In this document: positions 34,643 through 44,702 of the stretch, in pieces
Layout of the letters: every line of letters starts with the position of its first letter
Position numbering within the stretch: the first letter of the stretch is position 1
From: Gaetbulibacter_A sp043876815
Lineage (GTDB): Bacteria > Bacteroidota > Bacteroidia > Flavobacteriales > Flavobacteriaceae
Assembly: GCF_043876815.1 (NCBI RefSeq)
Contig: NZ_JBAWKA010000005.1
Coordinates: 62,001 to 126,000, forward strand
Length of the DNA stretch: 64,000 nt
Direction: 5' to 3'
Position numbers and translations under genes: made by a program
The notes under the pieces: generated by a model
Seen by the model: only the letters and a program-made list of their open reading frames with translations
Databases searched by the model: none
What the model was told of the DNA's origin: nothing

Positions 34643-36037
34643 TTACCCCTTCCCAATAGTATAACACTCAAAACCGATCGCCTTCAAATGCGCCATATCT
34701 AAAATACCCCGCCCATCAAAAACAAAAGCTGGTTTATGCATGCCGTCATAAATTTTTTGCCAATCGTAAGTCTTGAACTCATCCCACTCGGTCAACACGG
34801 CAATGGCATGGGAATCTTTGCTGGCTTCATAGGGGTCTTGAGCTACCGTAAGCAGACTTCTATTCTCTTCCTCTGATCTGGTATTCAAATAATCCAGATC
34901 GGCGTAGATACGCTCGGCAACCACCTTGGGGTCGTAAACGGAAAGCTTTGCTTGCTCATTCAGTAAATTATCTGCCACTTTGATCGCTGCCGATTCCCGG
35001 GTATCATTGGTATCCTTTTTGAACGCCCAACCTAAGAAGGTAATTTTCTTTCCGGAAACCGTATTAAAAAGGGTGCTCACGATGTTATCTGAAAAGCGTT
35101 GCTTCTGATGATCGTTCATAATGATCACCTGTTCCCAGTAATTAGCAACTTTTGTTAAACCATAGGTTTTTGCTATATACACTAGGTTTAAAATATCTTT
35201 TTGAAAACAAGACCCTCCAAAACCAACAGAAGCCTTTAAGAATTTTGACCCGATGCGGCTATCCATACCAATGGCTTTTGATACCTCGTTCACATCGGCT
35301 CCTGATTTTTCGCAGAGTTCCGACATGGCATTGATAGACGACACACGCTGCGCCAAAAAAGCATTGGCTGTTAACTTTGATAATTCAGACGACCACACGT
35401 TTGTTGTTAAAATACGTTCTTTGGGTACCCAATGGGCATAAATATCTACTAAAGCTTGAATGGCTTTTTTTCCGGCTTCGGTGGTATCGCCACCAATAAG
35501 TACACGATCCGGGTTTAGCAGATCCTGAACAGCAGTACCCTCAGCCAAAAACTCAGGATTAGAAAGAATTTGGAAATTCACCCCATTACCCGTGTTCTCT
35601 AAAATATTTTTAATAGCAGAAGCTGTTCTAACCGGTAGGGTGGATTTCTCAACTACAATTTTATCAGACTTGGCCACCTGAGCAATTTGGCGCGCACAAA
35701 GTTCAATGTATTTAAGATCGGCTGCCATCCCTTTCCCTTTACCATAGGTTTTGGTTGGTGTATTTACCGAAATAAAGATCATATCAGCTTCGTCTATGGC
35801 TTTATCTATATCGGTAGAGAAAAACAGATTTCTGCCACGGGCTTCTTTAACTACCTCATCGAGACCAGGCTCAAAAATCGGTAATTTATTAAGATCTGCA
35901 TCGTTCCAGGCCGCTATTCTGGCCGCATTGATGTCTACAATAGTAACATTAATATGCGGACACTTTTGCGCGACCACTGCCATGGTTGGGCCTCCTACGT
36001 AGCCTGCGCCGATGCAGCAGATGTTTTTTATTTTCAT
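34643..36037 (-). CDS. ugd: UDP-glucose 6-dehydrogenase
   Basis: Oxidises UDP-glucose to UDP-glucuronate with two NAD+. At 464 aa the N-terminal Rossmann motif is GAGYVGGPTMAV and the catalytic Cys sits in GFGGSCFQKDILNL (near residue 276). KKDTNDTRESAAIKV and FDGRGILD follow. The ATG opening MKIKNICCIGAGYVGG is preferred; an upstream in-frame start would run into the preceding GT4 gene. It resembles the eukaryote-like Ugd class. Feeds the UXS enzyme or provides GlcA for the polymer. Confidence 0.95.
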   Translation of the reverse strand: MKIKNICCIGAGYVGGPTMAVVAQKCPHINVTIVDINAARIAAWNDADLNKLPIFEPGLDEVVKEARGRNLFFSTDIDKAIDEADMIFISVNTPTKTYGKGKGMAADLKYIELCARQIAQVAKSDKIVVEKSTLPVRTASAIKNILENTGNGVNFQILSNPEFLAEGTAVQDLLNPDRVLIGGDTTEAGKKAIQALVDIYAHWVPKERILTTNVWSSELSKLTANAFLAQRVSSINAMSELCEKSGADVNEVSKAIGMDSRIGSKFLKASVGFGGSCFQKDILNLVYIAKTYGLTKVANYWEQVIIMNDHQKQRFSDNIVSTLFNTVSGKKITFLGWAFKKDTNDTRESAAIKVADNLLNEQAKLSVYDPKVVAERIYADLDYLNTRSEEENRSLLTVAQDPYEASKDSHAIAVLTEWDEFKTYDWQKIYDGMHKPAFVFDGRGILDMAHLKAIGFECYTIGKG

Positions 36038-36047
36038 GGTATTAATT

Positions 36048-37256
36048 TCACTTAACCAATTCTTTAACAAACTTATTTAAAACTTTTTGCTGAGAAAACT
36101 TTTCCTCAACATACTTTTTAGCATTATTACCTAAAGACTCCTTTAGGGCTTTATTTTCTTTTAGGTCTTTAACACTTCTAACGATATCACTTATTGAAGT
36201 TCCGTCAAAATAAAAACCTCCTCCGGAATCTTTTAGAACAGTCGCAACTTCACTTTTTTCATTACCGGTAACGATGGAAGGCTTGCCGCTTGCCATCATA
36301 CCAAGTAATTTAGAAGGCATCACAGTATCTACCACATCCCTTTTTTGAAATAATACGTGTAGGTCGGCACTAGCTAACAAAATTGGCAGGTCTTCAAAAG
36401 GAACTAGATTATAATGTTTTACAAATTTAAATTTTTTTAAACTTGCTACGACATTCTCTTTTTCAGCTCCTTCTCCCACTAAAACCACCTCAAGATTCGA
36501 AAGGGTTTTAATTTCTTCGATAAATTCAACAAAAAGTTTCCAATCCTGCTTCGCTCCAACATTCCCAGAATACAATATTTTAAACTTATCAGAATTTAAA
36601 TACGAGTGGACATTTTTATCCTGATTGTTAAATAAGGTAACATCAATCCAATTAGTTAAATAGTATGACTTTACATTGGTTTTCTCATTTAACTTTTTAA
36701 TCATACCGTGGCTTATGGTAGAAACTGTATCTGCTTTATTTAATACTTTTTTCTCCACCCACATTAAGGCTCTAAAAATAAATTTTTTATTTCCTTTTAA
36801 TAGGCCTGATTCCATGGCTGCATCAAACTCAAAATCTTGAATATGAACCCACAATTTTGATTTATACCTTAATTTTAATAACCAGCCTAAAAAAGCTGAA
36901 GTTGTAAAAGGAATTATGGATATAATAATATCTGGCTTTGAAACCTTAAAAAGGTTTATAAAATTTCCAAAAGTAAAACTTATCAAGTGTACTAGACGTT
37001 TAGAAAATGTTGGATTTATGGGAACATACTGCTTGCTTCTAATAACACGTACCCCATTAATCATTTCTGTAAAAAAAGAAGGCTTTTCCCTATACGCATC
37101 CCATATTTTCCATTGCGGATAATAAGGAAACCCAGTTATTACCGTAACCTCAAATCCGTGTTTGACCAAATACTCTGCCTTTTGAGTCGTGTAAAGGCCT
37201 ATTGCACTATCTTCAGGGTAATAGTTAATGCCAATAATTGTTATTTTTTTACTCAA
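36048..37256 (-). CDS. Glycosyltransferase family 4 (WbuB-like)
   Basis: A 402-aa GT-B retaining transferase. N-terminal ITIIGINYYPEDSAIGLYT, donor-site region FKILYSGNVGAKQDW and PSKLLGMMASGKPSI (E-x7-E region modified). Similar to WbuB/WcaI-type enzymes that add sugars to a lipid-linked intermediate. Overlaps the acetyltransferase gene by 8 bases. Specific donor and acceptor unknown. Confidence 0.88.
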   Translation of the reverse strand: MSKKITIIGINYYPEDSAIGLYTTQKAEYLVKHGFEVTVITGFPYYPQWKIWDAYREKPSFFTEMINGVRVIRSKQYVPINPTFSKRLVHLISFTFGNFINLFKVSKPDIIISIIPFTTSAFLGWLLKLRYKSKLWVHIQDFEFDAAMESGLLKGNKKFIFRALMWVEKKVLNKADTVSTISHGMIKKLNEKTNVKSYYLTNWIDVTLFNNQDKNVHSYLNSDKFKILYSGNVGAKQDWKLFVEFIEEIKTLSNLEVVLVGEGAEKENVVASLKKFKFVKHYNLVPFEDLPILLASADLHVLFQKRDVVDTVMPSKLLGMMASGKPSIVTGNEKSEVATVLKDSGGGFYFDGTSISDIVRSVKDLKENKALKESLGNNAKKYVEEKFSQQKVLNKFVKELVK

Positions 37257-37818
37257 TAGTTCGTTTCTTTATAAATTTAGCAGGCGATCCCGCGTAAATT
37301 GAAAATGAGTCTAGGTCTTTAAAAACAGAGCTTCTAGCTCCGACTACGGTTCCTTCTTTAATAGTTATACCGGGACCTACAAAAACATCAGTAGCAATCC
37401 AACACCCATTATCTATTACTATTTTTTTTGAATAGATAGGGAAGTTGCTTTTGGTATAATCATGAGTACCTGTGCAAATATAACTTCTTTGTGATATAAC
37501 TGAATTTGCTCCAATTTGAATTTCCCCTAAAGAATATAAAACTACGTCGTCTCCAACCCAACTATAATCACCTATAGATACTTTCCAGGGGTAAGTAATT
37601 TGTACAGAAGGCCTAATTATTACACCTTTGCCGATTTTTGAACCAAAACATCGCAATAAAAAGCGTCGCCATCCATAAAACACCTGAGGTGAAGTTCTGA
37701 AAAAAAGTGCATAGATTACCCACCAAAACTGAACTGTAAATTTCGATTTTCCCCGAAAATCATTTGGAGTTCTGTAGAGGTTTAAATTTTGAAAATTAGT
37801 TCCGTTGTTTCTTCTCAT
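37249..37818 (-). CDS. WcaF-like hexapeptide O-acetyltransferase
   Basis: A 189-aa left-handed beta-helix acyltransferase. The N-terminal FRGKSKFTVQFWWVIYALFF is typical of the WcaF family. Hexapeptide repeats run from about 65 to 175, with the likely catalytic His in CTGTHDYTK (about 117). It probably O-acetylates a sugar of the repeat unit using acetyl-CoA. It lies between two GT4 genes, one base from the upstream one. Confidence 0.88.
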   Translation of the reverse strand: MRRNNGTNFQNLNLYRTPNDFRGKSKFTVQFWWVIYALFFRTSPQVFYGWRRFLLRCFGSKIGKGVIIRPSVQITYPWKVSIGDYSWVGDDVVLYSLGEIQIGANSVISQRSYICTGTHDYTKSNFPIYSKKIVIDNGCWIATDVFVGPGITIKEGTVVGARSSVFKDLDSFSIYAGSPAKFIKKRTIE

Positions 37819-38907
37819 TTAGCTTTCGACAATTTGTATAAATGAGCCAATAAAATGATCCTGTTTATATTTTTTATTAGCAATAGAGCCGTTATATTCT
37901 CTAATCGACTGACTTATTATTGGGTCAGAGCTTAATTTTATTTTATCTACAATACTTTTTGGGCTTTTTTTGTCCACATAATAACCATTAACTCGGTCTT
38001 TAAATATATCAGGGATTCCAGCATGCTCTGTGGTCAATATTAAATTTTCAGTTGCCATGGCCTCCAAAATCGATATAGGTTGACCCTCCATTTCATAGTA
38101 AGTTGGTAGCACAAAAATATTTCCCCAGAATAGCAAATCTTTTTTAGCTTTCCCTGATACCACCCCACAATATTCGGTGTTTTTTAACTTATCAAAATAA
38201 TTGCTAAGCTTTTCTGAATGCTTAGAATCTATATTTCCCGCAATTTTTGCTTTAAAATCAAAACCTTCTTCTTCGAGATTTGTTAAAGCCTCTAACAGAT
38301 CGAATATCCCTTTTTCTTCCATTAAATTACTTAGGAAAATAATTTTCACCTTACCACTTCCCCCATTTAAAGGAACCTGGTTTTCATCTTTTAAAAACAA
38401 ATAATCTTCAACAAAATTATACAAAACAAAAATTTGATCATTCCCAACAAAAGGAGCCATATTTCCTTTTAACGACTCCGACAAAACAATTCCTTTGGAT
38501 GTCATTTTTAAAAAATACCTTAAGATTCTTTTCTTAAGACCTTTTACTTGGGCAAACTCTTTCCCTAAATAGTTACCGTGAACATGAATGATAAGTTCTT
38601 TTCCAAATAATCGCGATAAAACTATAAACAACCCGTATTTTAAAACCCCGAAAAAAGTTTGGCCCGGCGTGATATAAACCTTATCAACATTTAAAATTTT
38701 AAATGCATAAAAATTAATCTTTAAATAAAAAAAAGCCTTTGAAAAAGAGAAGACCCCTAGGTTTTCGTCGAATTTGTTATAGGATGTATTTATGACATCA
38801 ACACTAAAATTATCCATTCGAGTTAAACCCTCAAAAACCACCTTATTGGCTAGAGAAACTCCTGTAGTCGGTTCTGGTAGTGGACCCACAATTAATATAT
38901 TATACAT
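37819..38907 (-). CDS. Glycosyltransferase family 4
   Basis: A 362-aa GT-B transferase: N-terminal ILIVGPLPEPTTGVSLANK and C-terminal LPTYYEMEGQPISILEAMATENLILTTEHAGIPD (in parts), which holds the E-x7-E motif. Adds a sugar to the lipid-linked repeat unit; specificity unknown. Between the ligase-like gene and the acetyltransferase gene. Confidence 0.9.
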   Translation of the reverse strand: MYNILIVGPLPEPTTGVSLANKVVFEGLTRMDNFSVDVINTSYNKFDENLGVFSFSKAFFYLKINFYAFKILNVDKVYITPGQTFFGVLKYGLFIVLSRLFGKELIIHVHGNYLGKEFAQVKGLKKRILRYFLKMTSKGIVLSESLKGNMAPFVGNDQIFVLYNFVEDYLFLKDENQVPLNGGSGKVKIIFLSNLMEEKGIFDLLEALTNLEEEGFDFKAKIAGNIDSKHSEKLSNYFDKLKNTEYCGVVSGKAKKDLLFWGNIFVLPTYYEMEGQPISILEAMATENLILTTEHAGIPDIFKDRVNGYYVDKKSPKSIVDKIKLSSDPIISQSIREYNGSIANKKYKQDHFIGSFIQIVES

Positions 38908-38915
38908 TTACAGAA

Positions 38916-40136
38916 TTATTTTTTGAATGTTTTAAAAGCGAAAAAGTTAATAAAAAACGAAAAAATTAAAATCCCGTCCTGTCTTTCCAATATGTTTTCA
39001 GTAAACATAATGGTTATAAATAAGGTTAATATAGAAAATGCTGTAAAATTTTTTTGAATAATCGATTTTCTTAAATTATAAAAAAGCATGAAAACCAAAC
39101 TTAAAATTCCAGGCAATCCTGCAGCCAACCAAGCGCTCAGATACTGATTGTGTGTGTTATAATAATTACCTTTGAAAATATTTTCATTATTTGATATACA
39201 TTCGCTTAAAACTTCTTTAGAACCACCTATCCCAAAACCGAAAAACGCTCTTTCTTTTATATTAGAAATAGAACAATCTATTAATCGAAACCTAATTGAG
39301 GTAGAGCCTAATTGATTATAGTTATTAAATACAGAATCCCAAAATTCAAGGAACCGAACTTTCAAAGGAATGGTGTTATAAAAAATCGAAAATACGGTTG
39401 TAAAACCAAAAATTAAAATTATTAAGGCCTCTATTTTTTTTGGCCTTGAAAGAAAATAAATCAATAAAATTGAAAAAGTAACAATTATAGGCCCCTTTCT
39501 GGCTAGCATTAATAAAATTATGGATAAAAACAATAGACTGCTTAAAACCAAGGCCACTTGAAAATAACTTTTAGCCTTTTCAGCTATTGGAATTAACAAA
39601 ATCATAGCCACACTAACATATAGAGACATATAAATAGGATGCATTGAATAATCTTGATATCCAACATTCATCCTTTGAGGATAGTGTAAAAAAATAGACT
39701 TATTTAGATAACCATTTAAATAATTATGAAAAAATATAGTTAGATGAAAAATAACTAATGAAACAATAAAGATCCCAACAATATTTTTTGAATGTTTTTC
39801 AATAATTCCCTTAGATTTACTTTCGACCAAACTAAAACAAAGCGGAATTATAATCAGTGGAATTATTACTGATAGTCTATTAAACCCCAAATTCTTGTTG
39901 TCAGAATAGCTTAAGCTGACCAAAACAATCACAAAAAAAAGTAGATTTATTATTAACAGTTTTGGATTCGAAAATTTTAAATTGTTGTTTTGAACAATTA
40001 AAAAAAAAATAGAGAGTGCAAAGGAGATAGTTGAAATATTTCTCAAGTTAAATGGTAAAAGCAAAGAAACTGCGAAAACAAATATTCCAATCAGAAAACA
40101 TTTAATCCCTAAACTCTTATAATAGAACCCCTTCAT
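38916..40136 (-). CDS. O-antigen ligase/polymerase family membrane protein
   Basis: A 406-aa protein with about 11-12 membrane helices and a large periplasmic loop. The pattern FFGFGIGGSKEVL followed by THNQYLSAWLAAGLPGILSLV (in parts; the HNxYL motif) is that of the Wzy_C/WaaL family. It either polymerises repeat units or ligates the finished glycan to lipid A-core. A separate polymerase-like gene is adjacent, which makes ligase the likelier job. Very AT-rich. Confidence 0.82.
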   Translation of the reverse strand: MKGFYYKSLGIKCFLIGIFVFAVSLLLPFNLRNISTISFALSIFFLIVQNNNLKFSNPKLLIINLLFFVIVLVSLSYSDNKNLGFNRLSVIIPLIIIPLCFSLVESKSKGIIEKHSKNIVGIFIVSLVIFHLTIFFHNYLNGYLNKSIFLHYPQRMNVGYQDYSMHPIYMSLYVSVAMILLIPIAEKAKSYFQVALVLSSLLFLSIILLMLARKGPIIVTFSILLIYFLSRPKKIEALIILIFGFTTVFSIFYNTIPLKVRFLEFWDSVFNNYNQLGSTSIRFRLIDCSISNIKERAFFGFGIGGSKEVLSECISNNENIFKGNYYNTHNQYLSAWLAAGLPGILSLVFMLFYNLRKSIIQKNFTAFSILTLFITIMFTENILERQDGILIFSFFINFFAFKTFKK

Positions 40137-41548
40137 ATCCTTAATAATTTGTAAATGATTTTAGGGAGAATATAAACTGCTATGAGCGGTCCAATAAAAT
40201 ATGCTATGCCGTTTGATAGATCACCTCTCAACAAAAAAATTAAATGTACCGAAAAATAGAAAGCTATAAACTCTTTCAAGGAATCGCCAGACCTTAACCA
40301 CCCAAGAAATTTTACGCAAATTAATGCAAAAGTCAAAGCTGTTATTAAAATTCCGAAAATTCCAAAATTAATATAGGCTTCTGAGACTAGAGGATTCGAT
40401 AAGTTATTAAACGTTCCATCTCCAAAATTAAATTTATCTATTAGATAGTTGCCAATTACTTTGCCAGTAGAAATAGGTTTTGACACCCAAAATGCTCTAG
40501 GAATAAAAAAAAATATAACCCCTAAAAGCTGATATCCAAATGAAAGCCCATACGATTTTGTATATTCAACCGTAGCTAAAATATTAGCATACGCATCATA
40601 ATTGAGAGAGTTAAATACTTTAATAAAATGTCCTGAGTCGATAAAAGTGTTAGTAAATATTTCTGGATTTCTAATGATTTCAGAAAGACTTGCATTTAGA
40701 TGAGTAATTGAAGAAATTAGTGGAAATGCAACTATCATTGCTACAAATAAAAACAAAAAAAACTTTACATTGGTATTTAATAATTTAGGGTAAAAGAGGT
40801 AAATTAAAGTGATATATATTGGTCCAAGCGCATTTCTTTTTTCAGTTAAAGGGTTTTTTAAAACCATCAACAAGGCTACTAAAATGAAAAATATGAATAA
40901 TACAATAAAAGAGTTTGCGGTTAGTTTATTTTTACTTTTCAAATACTTATAAGTAATTGCTATTGCCCCTAAAGGAACGAAAAACAAAACCTTCTTTTTT
41001 ATCAAAAGATCTGCTATCGAGCCTTCCGCATTAAAATAAACTGATTTCACTAACTCATTAATTAAATAGTTAAAATTTGATAAAACTATAATTATAGAAA
41101 AACAACACAAAACTAATATTACCAAGGGCGTAAAATAGTTCTCTACTTTTCTATCTATAGTTAATTGGTTGATTTTTTTAACTATCCTTTTTTTAAACAA
41201 AACATAACAGTAAAAGAAAACCAAATTAAAAAGAAGAATTAAGAAGTTGATTGACACGATGCTCCAGGGTTCATAAGGAAAAAGGTTTGGAAAATGCATT
41301 TTGGTTTCATCCATAGAATCAATTTGAATCATCGGTGATATCAAAAAAAACAAGTAATTAAAAACAATATAGGAAGTTAAAAACGGAGAAAATTGATTCT
41401 CAGAATTTAGGTGGTAGTTTGTGATATATGTTAAAAAAAGAAAGTTTATGAAAAACGACGCCCATATTAAAGGCTCTAATTTTAAGAACAAAAAAAGCGG
41501 TAAACTAAGAACTAAATATAAAAATGTTATGATGTGTTTTAGTTTCAT
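40133..41548 (-). CDS. Oligosaccharide repeat-unit polymerase (Wzy-like)
   Basis: A 471-aa protein with about 12-13 membrane segments and little sequence identity to named proteins, as is usual for Wzy. Features of the OligoRP family include FFIPRAFWVSKP with preceding Tyr-rich segment SFGYQLLGVI, and SEAYINFGIFGILITAL toward the C-terminus. Probably joins repeat units in the periplasm. Overlaps the ligase-like gene by 4 bases. Confidence 0.75.
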   Translation of the reverse strand: MKLKHIITFLYLVLSLPLFLFLKLEPLIWASFFINFLFLTYITNYHLNSENQFSPFLTSYIVFNYLFFLISPMIQIDSMDETKMHFPNLFPYEPWSIVSINFLILLFNLVFFYCYVLFKKRIVKKINQLTIDRKVENYFTPLVILVLCCFSIIIVLSNFNYLINELVKSVYFNAEGSIADLLIKKKVLFFVPLGAIAITYKYLKSKNKLTANSFIVLFIFFILVALLMVLKNPLTEKRNALGPIYITLIYLFYPKLLNTNVKFFLFLFVAMIVAFPLISSITHLNASLSEIIRNPEIFTNTFIDSGHFIKVFNSLNYDAYANILATVEYTKSYGLSFGYQLLGVIFFFIPRAFWVSKPISTGKVIGNYLIDKFNFGDGTFNNLSNPLVSEAYINFGIFGILITALTFALICVKFLGWLRSGDSLKEFIAFYFSVHLIFLLRGDLSNGIAYFIGPLIAVYILPKIIYKLLRI

Positions 41549-41569
41549 GCTTTAACTTTAAAATAGAAT

Positions 41570-42784
41570 TTATCGATTTAAATAGAACTTTTCTGCATAT
41601 GCGAAGGCTAAAACACTTTTAATAAAATGAATTAGAAGTAAGAAAAAAATAAAATTTTTATATCCAAAATACATCGAAATTACAACAATCAAAACCCAAA
41701 TTGAAAATGACAAAATATTAATGATATTATAGGTTTTAAATTTATTGTTAATTAAATAAAATGGTTGGATTACCCAGTTTAAAGCATTAAATATCATTAA
41801 TAAAATAACGTAGGGTATAGTAGAAATAATTGAATTAGTTTTATCGTTAAAATTAAAATCTATTTTAATCAGAACCAAATAAAAAAGATAAACTGTAAAT
41901 GCTATTATTAAATAAATGAACAGAGTTTTTAATTTTATTTTTTTTGAAATCTTATAATTTTTAATTGATAATTCCTTTTTTATCAAGGGCGCATATATTG
42001 AATTTATCCCAATACTCAAAAGTAAAAATACATTGAAAAGGTTTAAAATATATCCCACTTTTAAAAGCTCGTCTTGGGGTGAATATAGTTTAGAAAAATT
42101 CAATATTCCCCAACCAGATAACCATCCAAGAGCACTTACCGAAAACAAATTGAAAACTGCTTTCAAATCATTTTTACTTAGAAATTTGATTCCAAAATTA
42201 AACCCTAAAAGATTAAGTCTTCTTAAAATAAGAATAATTATTACTAATCCTATTGCTTTTCCTAGAAAAAACGCAAGCACTATATCTTTTAAAAAAATTG
42301 TAAATAATATAATAGTTAGAAAGGAAATTAAAAAAAAAGCTTGAACCTTAAGAGCATTTTCATGCTGTTCAATCATTTTATAATAATTAGTTAAAAAAAA
42401 CAAATAAGAATTTATTAACATGCTCGAAAACAGACTAAAAAAAACAATAAGGTTTTGAGTTTGAAAATAATTTGAAATCTGCTCTTCAAAAATAAAGGAA
42501 ATAAAAAAGAAAAAAAGAACAACTAATATTGAATTTGTTGTCATTTTATTTGCCATCAATTTATAGTCAGTTATTTCTTTCGAATAAATTAAAGTGGAGT
42601 GATTTAAAGGTAATAATAAACTTAAAATTTGCTCAAGGGAAAGTAAAAGTAATATTGTAATATATCGGTCGGAATAGGCACTAATAGCAAAATATAAAAG
42701 CAGTAAATAATTTAACCCTTTTGATGCTCCTGAAACCAAGATGTACTTTATCGAAATTAAAACATTTCTGTTAACTCTTAACAT
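41570..42784 (-). CDS. Putative Wzx-type flippase of the polysaccharide cluster
   Basis: A 404-aa protein with about 12 membrane segments and the layout of MOP-superfamily flippases (KYILVSGASKGLNYLLLLYF at the N-terminus). It is the only flippase-like gene inside the cluster, next to the polymerase. Presumed to move the undecaprenyl-linked repeat unit across the inner membrane. Sequence support is architecture and context rather than a conserved motif. Overlaps the next gene upstream by 14 bases. Confidence 0.68.
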   Translation of the reverse strand: MLRVNRNVLISIKYILVSGASKGLNYLLLLYFAISAYSDRYITILLLLSLEQILSLLLPLNHSTLIYSKEITDYKLMANKMTTNSILVVLFFFFISFIFEEQISNYFQTQNLIVFFSLFSSMLINSYLFFLTNYYKMIEQHENALKVQAFFLISFLTIILFTIFLKDIVLAFFLGKAIGLVIIILILRRLNLLGFNFGIKFLSKNDLKAVFNLFSVSALGWLSGWGILNFSKLYSPQDELLKVGYILNLFNVFLLLSIGINSIYAPLIKKELSIKNYKISKKIKLKTLFIYLIIAFTVYLFYLVLIKIDFNFNDKTNSIISTIPYVILLMIFNALNWVIQPFYLINNKFKTYNIINILSFSIWVLIVVISMYFGYKNFIFFLLLIHFIKSVLAFAYAEKFYLNR

Positions 42785-43985
42785 TTTTTAAGATTTCATT
42801 AATAATTCTATCAACACTATTCCCATCAACTACTCCAATAGAATTATAAAGATAATTTTTAACCAAATCCTTATTCACTTCAATATTAAAAATACTAGTT
42901 TCAAAGTACTCTTTATGTGAAAAGTACTCTACTACATCTTCTGGATATTGCCTTACCAATCCCTTTGATAATCCCCATCTTGGAGATTTTACTTTTTTAT
43001 TAAGGATTAAAGCGTAAACAATAACGGAAGAGAAATGGCTTAAGACAAACAAAGAGTGAAAAAGATAATTTTTGAAGTCAATGTCTTTAAAATATTTAAT
43101 ATTTTGCTCCTCAAAAAAAGATTCATAACCACTAATGTTTCTTCTTGGGTGTAATTTAACCACGAGTTCTAAAGAGTTCTTCTTTATTATTTCATTAATT
43201 TCCATCATGAAAGTCATCCACTTTTCCATATCCCAGTTATGGGTAAATGAAAGCCCATCATCTATATAAGCCACATAATTACTGGCTTTAATCTTTAAAT
43301 CTTCTAAAAATAATTTTCTATTTATTATGGGAGTATTAGAAAAAACATCCAACTCAGGGTTCCCTACAACAACAACTTTATCTCTAGGAAAACCAAACTC
43401 TTCGGTCATCAATTCATAGTCAGACTGATAATAAACAAATGATTTGGTTACATCAAGATCTGGACAATATTTAGGCAATGTTGTAAACTCAAGTGGATGT
43501 TTGATAATATTTTTTAAAAAAGTAACTATTGATATTGGATTTTTTCTTCCTAAAATATAGTTGTAAATCGAAAAAAGATTTTTCTTGTTAATTTTTGATA
43601 ATAATTTTTTTTCTCCCAAAACAGATTTAACTTTGTTCACACTTTCTAAGGCTATTAATTTTCCATGAGCCAAATAAAAAATACTAATATTTAAATCTTT
43701 ACAAATTTTAACGATTGCCCTGTCCAAAATGAATGATAAATTTAAAATTATAATAACTGAAGGCTTTTCTATCGAAATGATCTTTTTTAACCTAAATGTT
43801 TTGTAATACATTATATCTCGAACTTTTAGACCACAAACTTCAATTTCTGGTTGGATATCTCTGTTTGTTAAGGAAGAGGTATGAAGCATTAAGGTAGAAA
43901 ACCCATTTTTTTTAAACTCTGAATCTAATCTTAAAAAATTGCGATAGCCCTTGTCCCAATTATCAAAATAAAGTACTTTACCCAT
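42771..43985 (-). CDS. Putative GT-B-like glycosyltransferase, unrecognised family
   Basis: A 404-aa soluble protein not matched to a named family. Visible features: GKVLYFDNWDKGYRNFLRL at the N-terminus, LAHGK near 118, VVVGNPELDVF near 210, YIDDGLSFTHNWD near 235 and LVVKLHPRRNISGYESF near 275, then a Ser/His stretch LFVLSHFSSVIVYAL near 310. The HPR and late S/H motifs recall CDP-glycerol/polysialyl-type transferases. Starting at the ATG of MGKVLYF avoids a 14-residue non-conserved tail. A role in nonulosonate transfer is possible from position. Confidence 0.6.
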   Translation of the reverse strand: MGKVLYFDNWDKGYRNFLRLDSEFKKNGFSTLMLHTSSLTNRDIQPEIEVCGLKVRDIMYYKTFRLKKIISIEKPSVIIILNLSFILDRAIVKICKDLNISIFYLAHGKLIALESVNKVKSVLGEKKLLSKINKKNLFSIYNYILGRKNPISIVTFLKNIIKHPLEFTTLPKYCPDLDVTKSFVYYQSDYELMTEEFGFPRDKVVVVGNPELDVFSNTPIINRKLFLEDLKIKASNYVAYIDDGLSFTHNWDMEKWMTFMMEINEIIKKNSLELVVKLHPRRNISGYESFFEEQNIKYFKDIDFKNYLFHSLFVLSHFSSVIVYALILNKKVKSPRWGLSKGLVRQYPEDVVEYFSHKEYFETSIFNIEVNKDLVKNYLYNSIGVVDGNSVDRIINEILKNVKS

Positions 43986-44106
43986 GTTTTTTAGCTTTTT
44001 GTTTTGAAGGAAAAATTTAACTAACAATAAAATGAATGTGACAAAAAATATTCTTTTTTTAAGATAATTTCAGCTCTCTAATCCAAATAAGTTTATTTTT
44101 TTGATA

Positions 44107-44126
44107 AACTCCAATGAGTTGGAGTT
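44107..44126 (-). other. Perfect hairpin between GNAT and putative transferase genes
   Basis: AACTCCAA-TGAG-TTGGAGTT, an 8-bp perfect stem with a 4-base loop, in the 173-base gap inside the operon. There is no T-run on either side, so it is not a standard terminator. It could be an mRNA-processing or stability element. Confidence 0.4.
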
Positions 44127-44158
44127 AGTAATAAAAAGAAAATTGTGAATTTAAATAT

Positions 44159-44692
44159 TTATTCGGTTTGATTCTGTAATAAGGAAAAAAGATAAGAATC
44201 CCAATATTTGCCTTTTTCAAAACAGTTTTGACGTAAAACCCCATCCTTTTTAAAGTTAAATTTTTCAGTGAAAAATTTAATTTTTTGATTATCAAACTCA
44301 TAGAGTTCCATCCATACTTTATTCAAATTCAAGTTATTAAAACCATAATCTATTAATAATTTTGTAGCCTCCTCGGCTTTGCCGTCATTACCAATATAAA
44401 GTTGATCTTTACCGATATAAAAGGAAAAATCAGCAGAGCGAATTATCCAGTTAATATATAATAATCCTGCTGCCCCAATGGGCTCATTGTTCTTTAAGTC
44501 CACAATTGTAAACATAAAGTTAATATGTTTAGTTTGCTGTAGACTCTCAAACCATTTCTCTTGGTCTGCTAAAGATAACTCCCTTACCTCTCTAAAGTTT
44601 TTTCTGAATTCTTCTATATTTCTCCAATCCCTGAATAATATTAGATCTTCTTTTTCAACGGCTCTTAGCCCAATGTTATTTCCTTTAATCAT
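44159..44692 (-). CDS. GNAT N-acetyltransferase of the nonulosonate branch
   Basis: A 177-aa GNAT fold (RimJ/PseH-like): GLRAVEKEDLILFRDWRN at the N-terminus, acetyl-CoA loop region YIGNDGKAEEATKLLIDYGF and LYEFDNQKIKFFTEKFNFKKDG. In pseudaminic-acid loci such an enzyme (PseH) acetylates the 4-amino sugar made by PseC. No PseC is present here, so its substrate is open. It follows the NeuB-family gene by 10 bases, so it belongs to the same transcript. Confidence 0.8.
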   Translation of the reverse strand: MIKGNNIGLRAVEKEDLILFRDWRNIEEFRKNFREVRELSLADQEKWFESLQQTKHINFMFTIVDLKNNEPIGAAGLLYINWIIRSADFSFYIGKDQLYIGNDGKAEEATKLLIDYGFNNLNLNKVWMELYEFDNQKIKFFTEKFNFKKDGVLRQNCFEKGKYWDSYLFSLLQNQTE

Positions 44693-44702
44693 AATTACAC
44701 CT

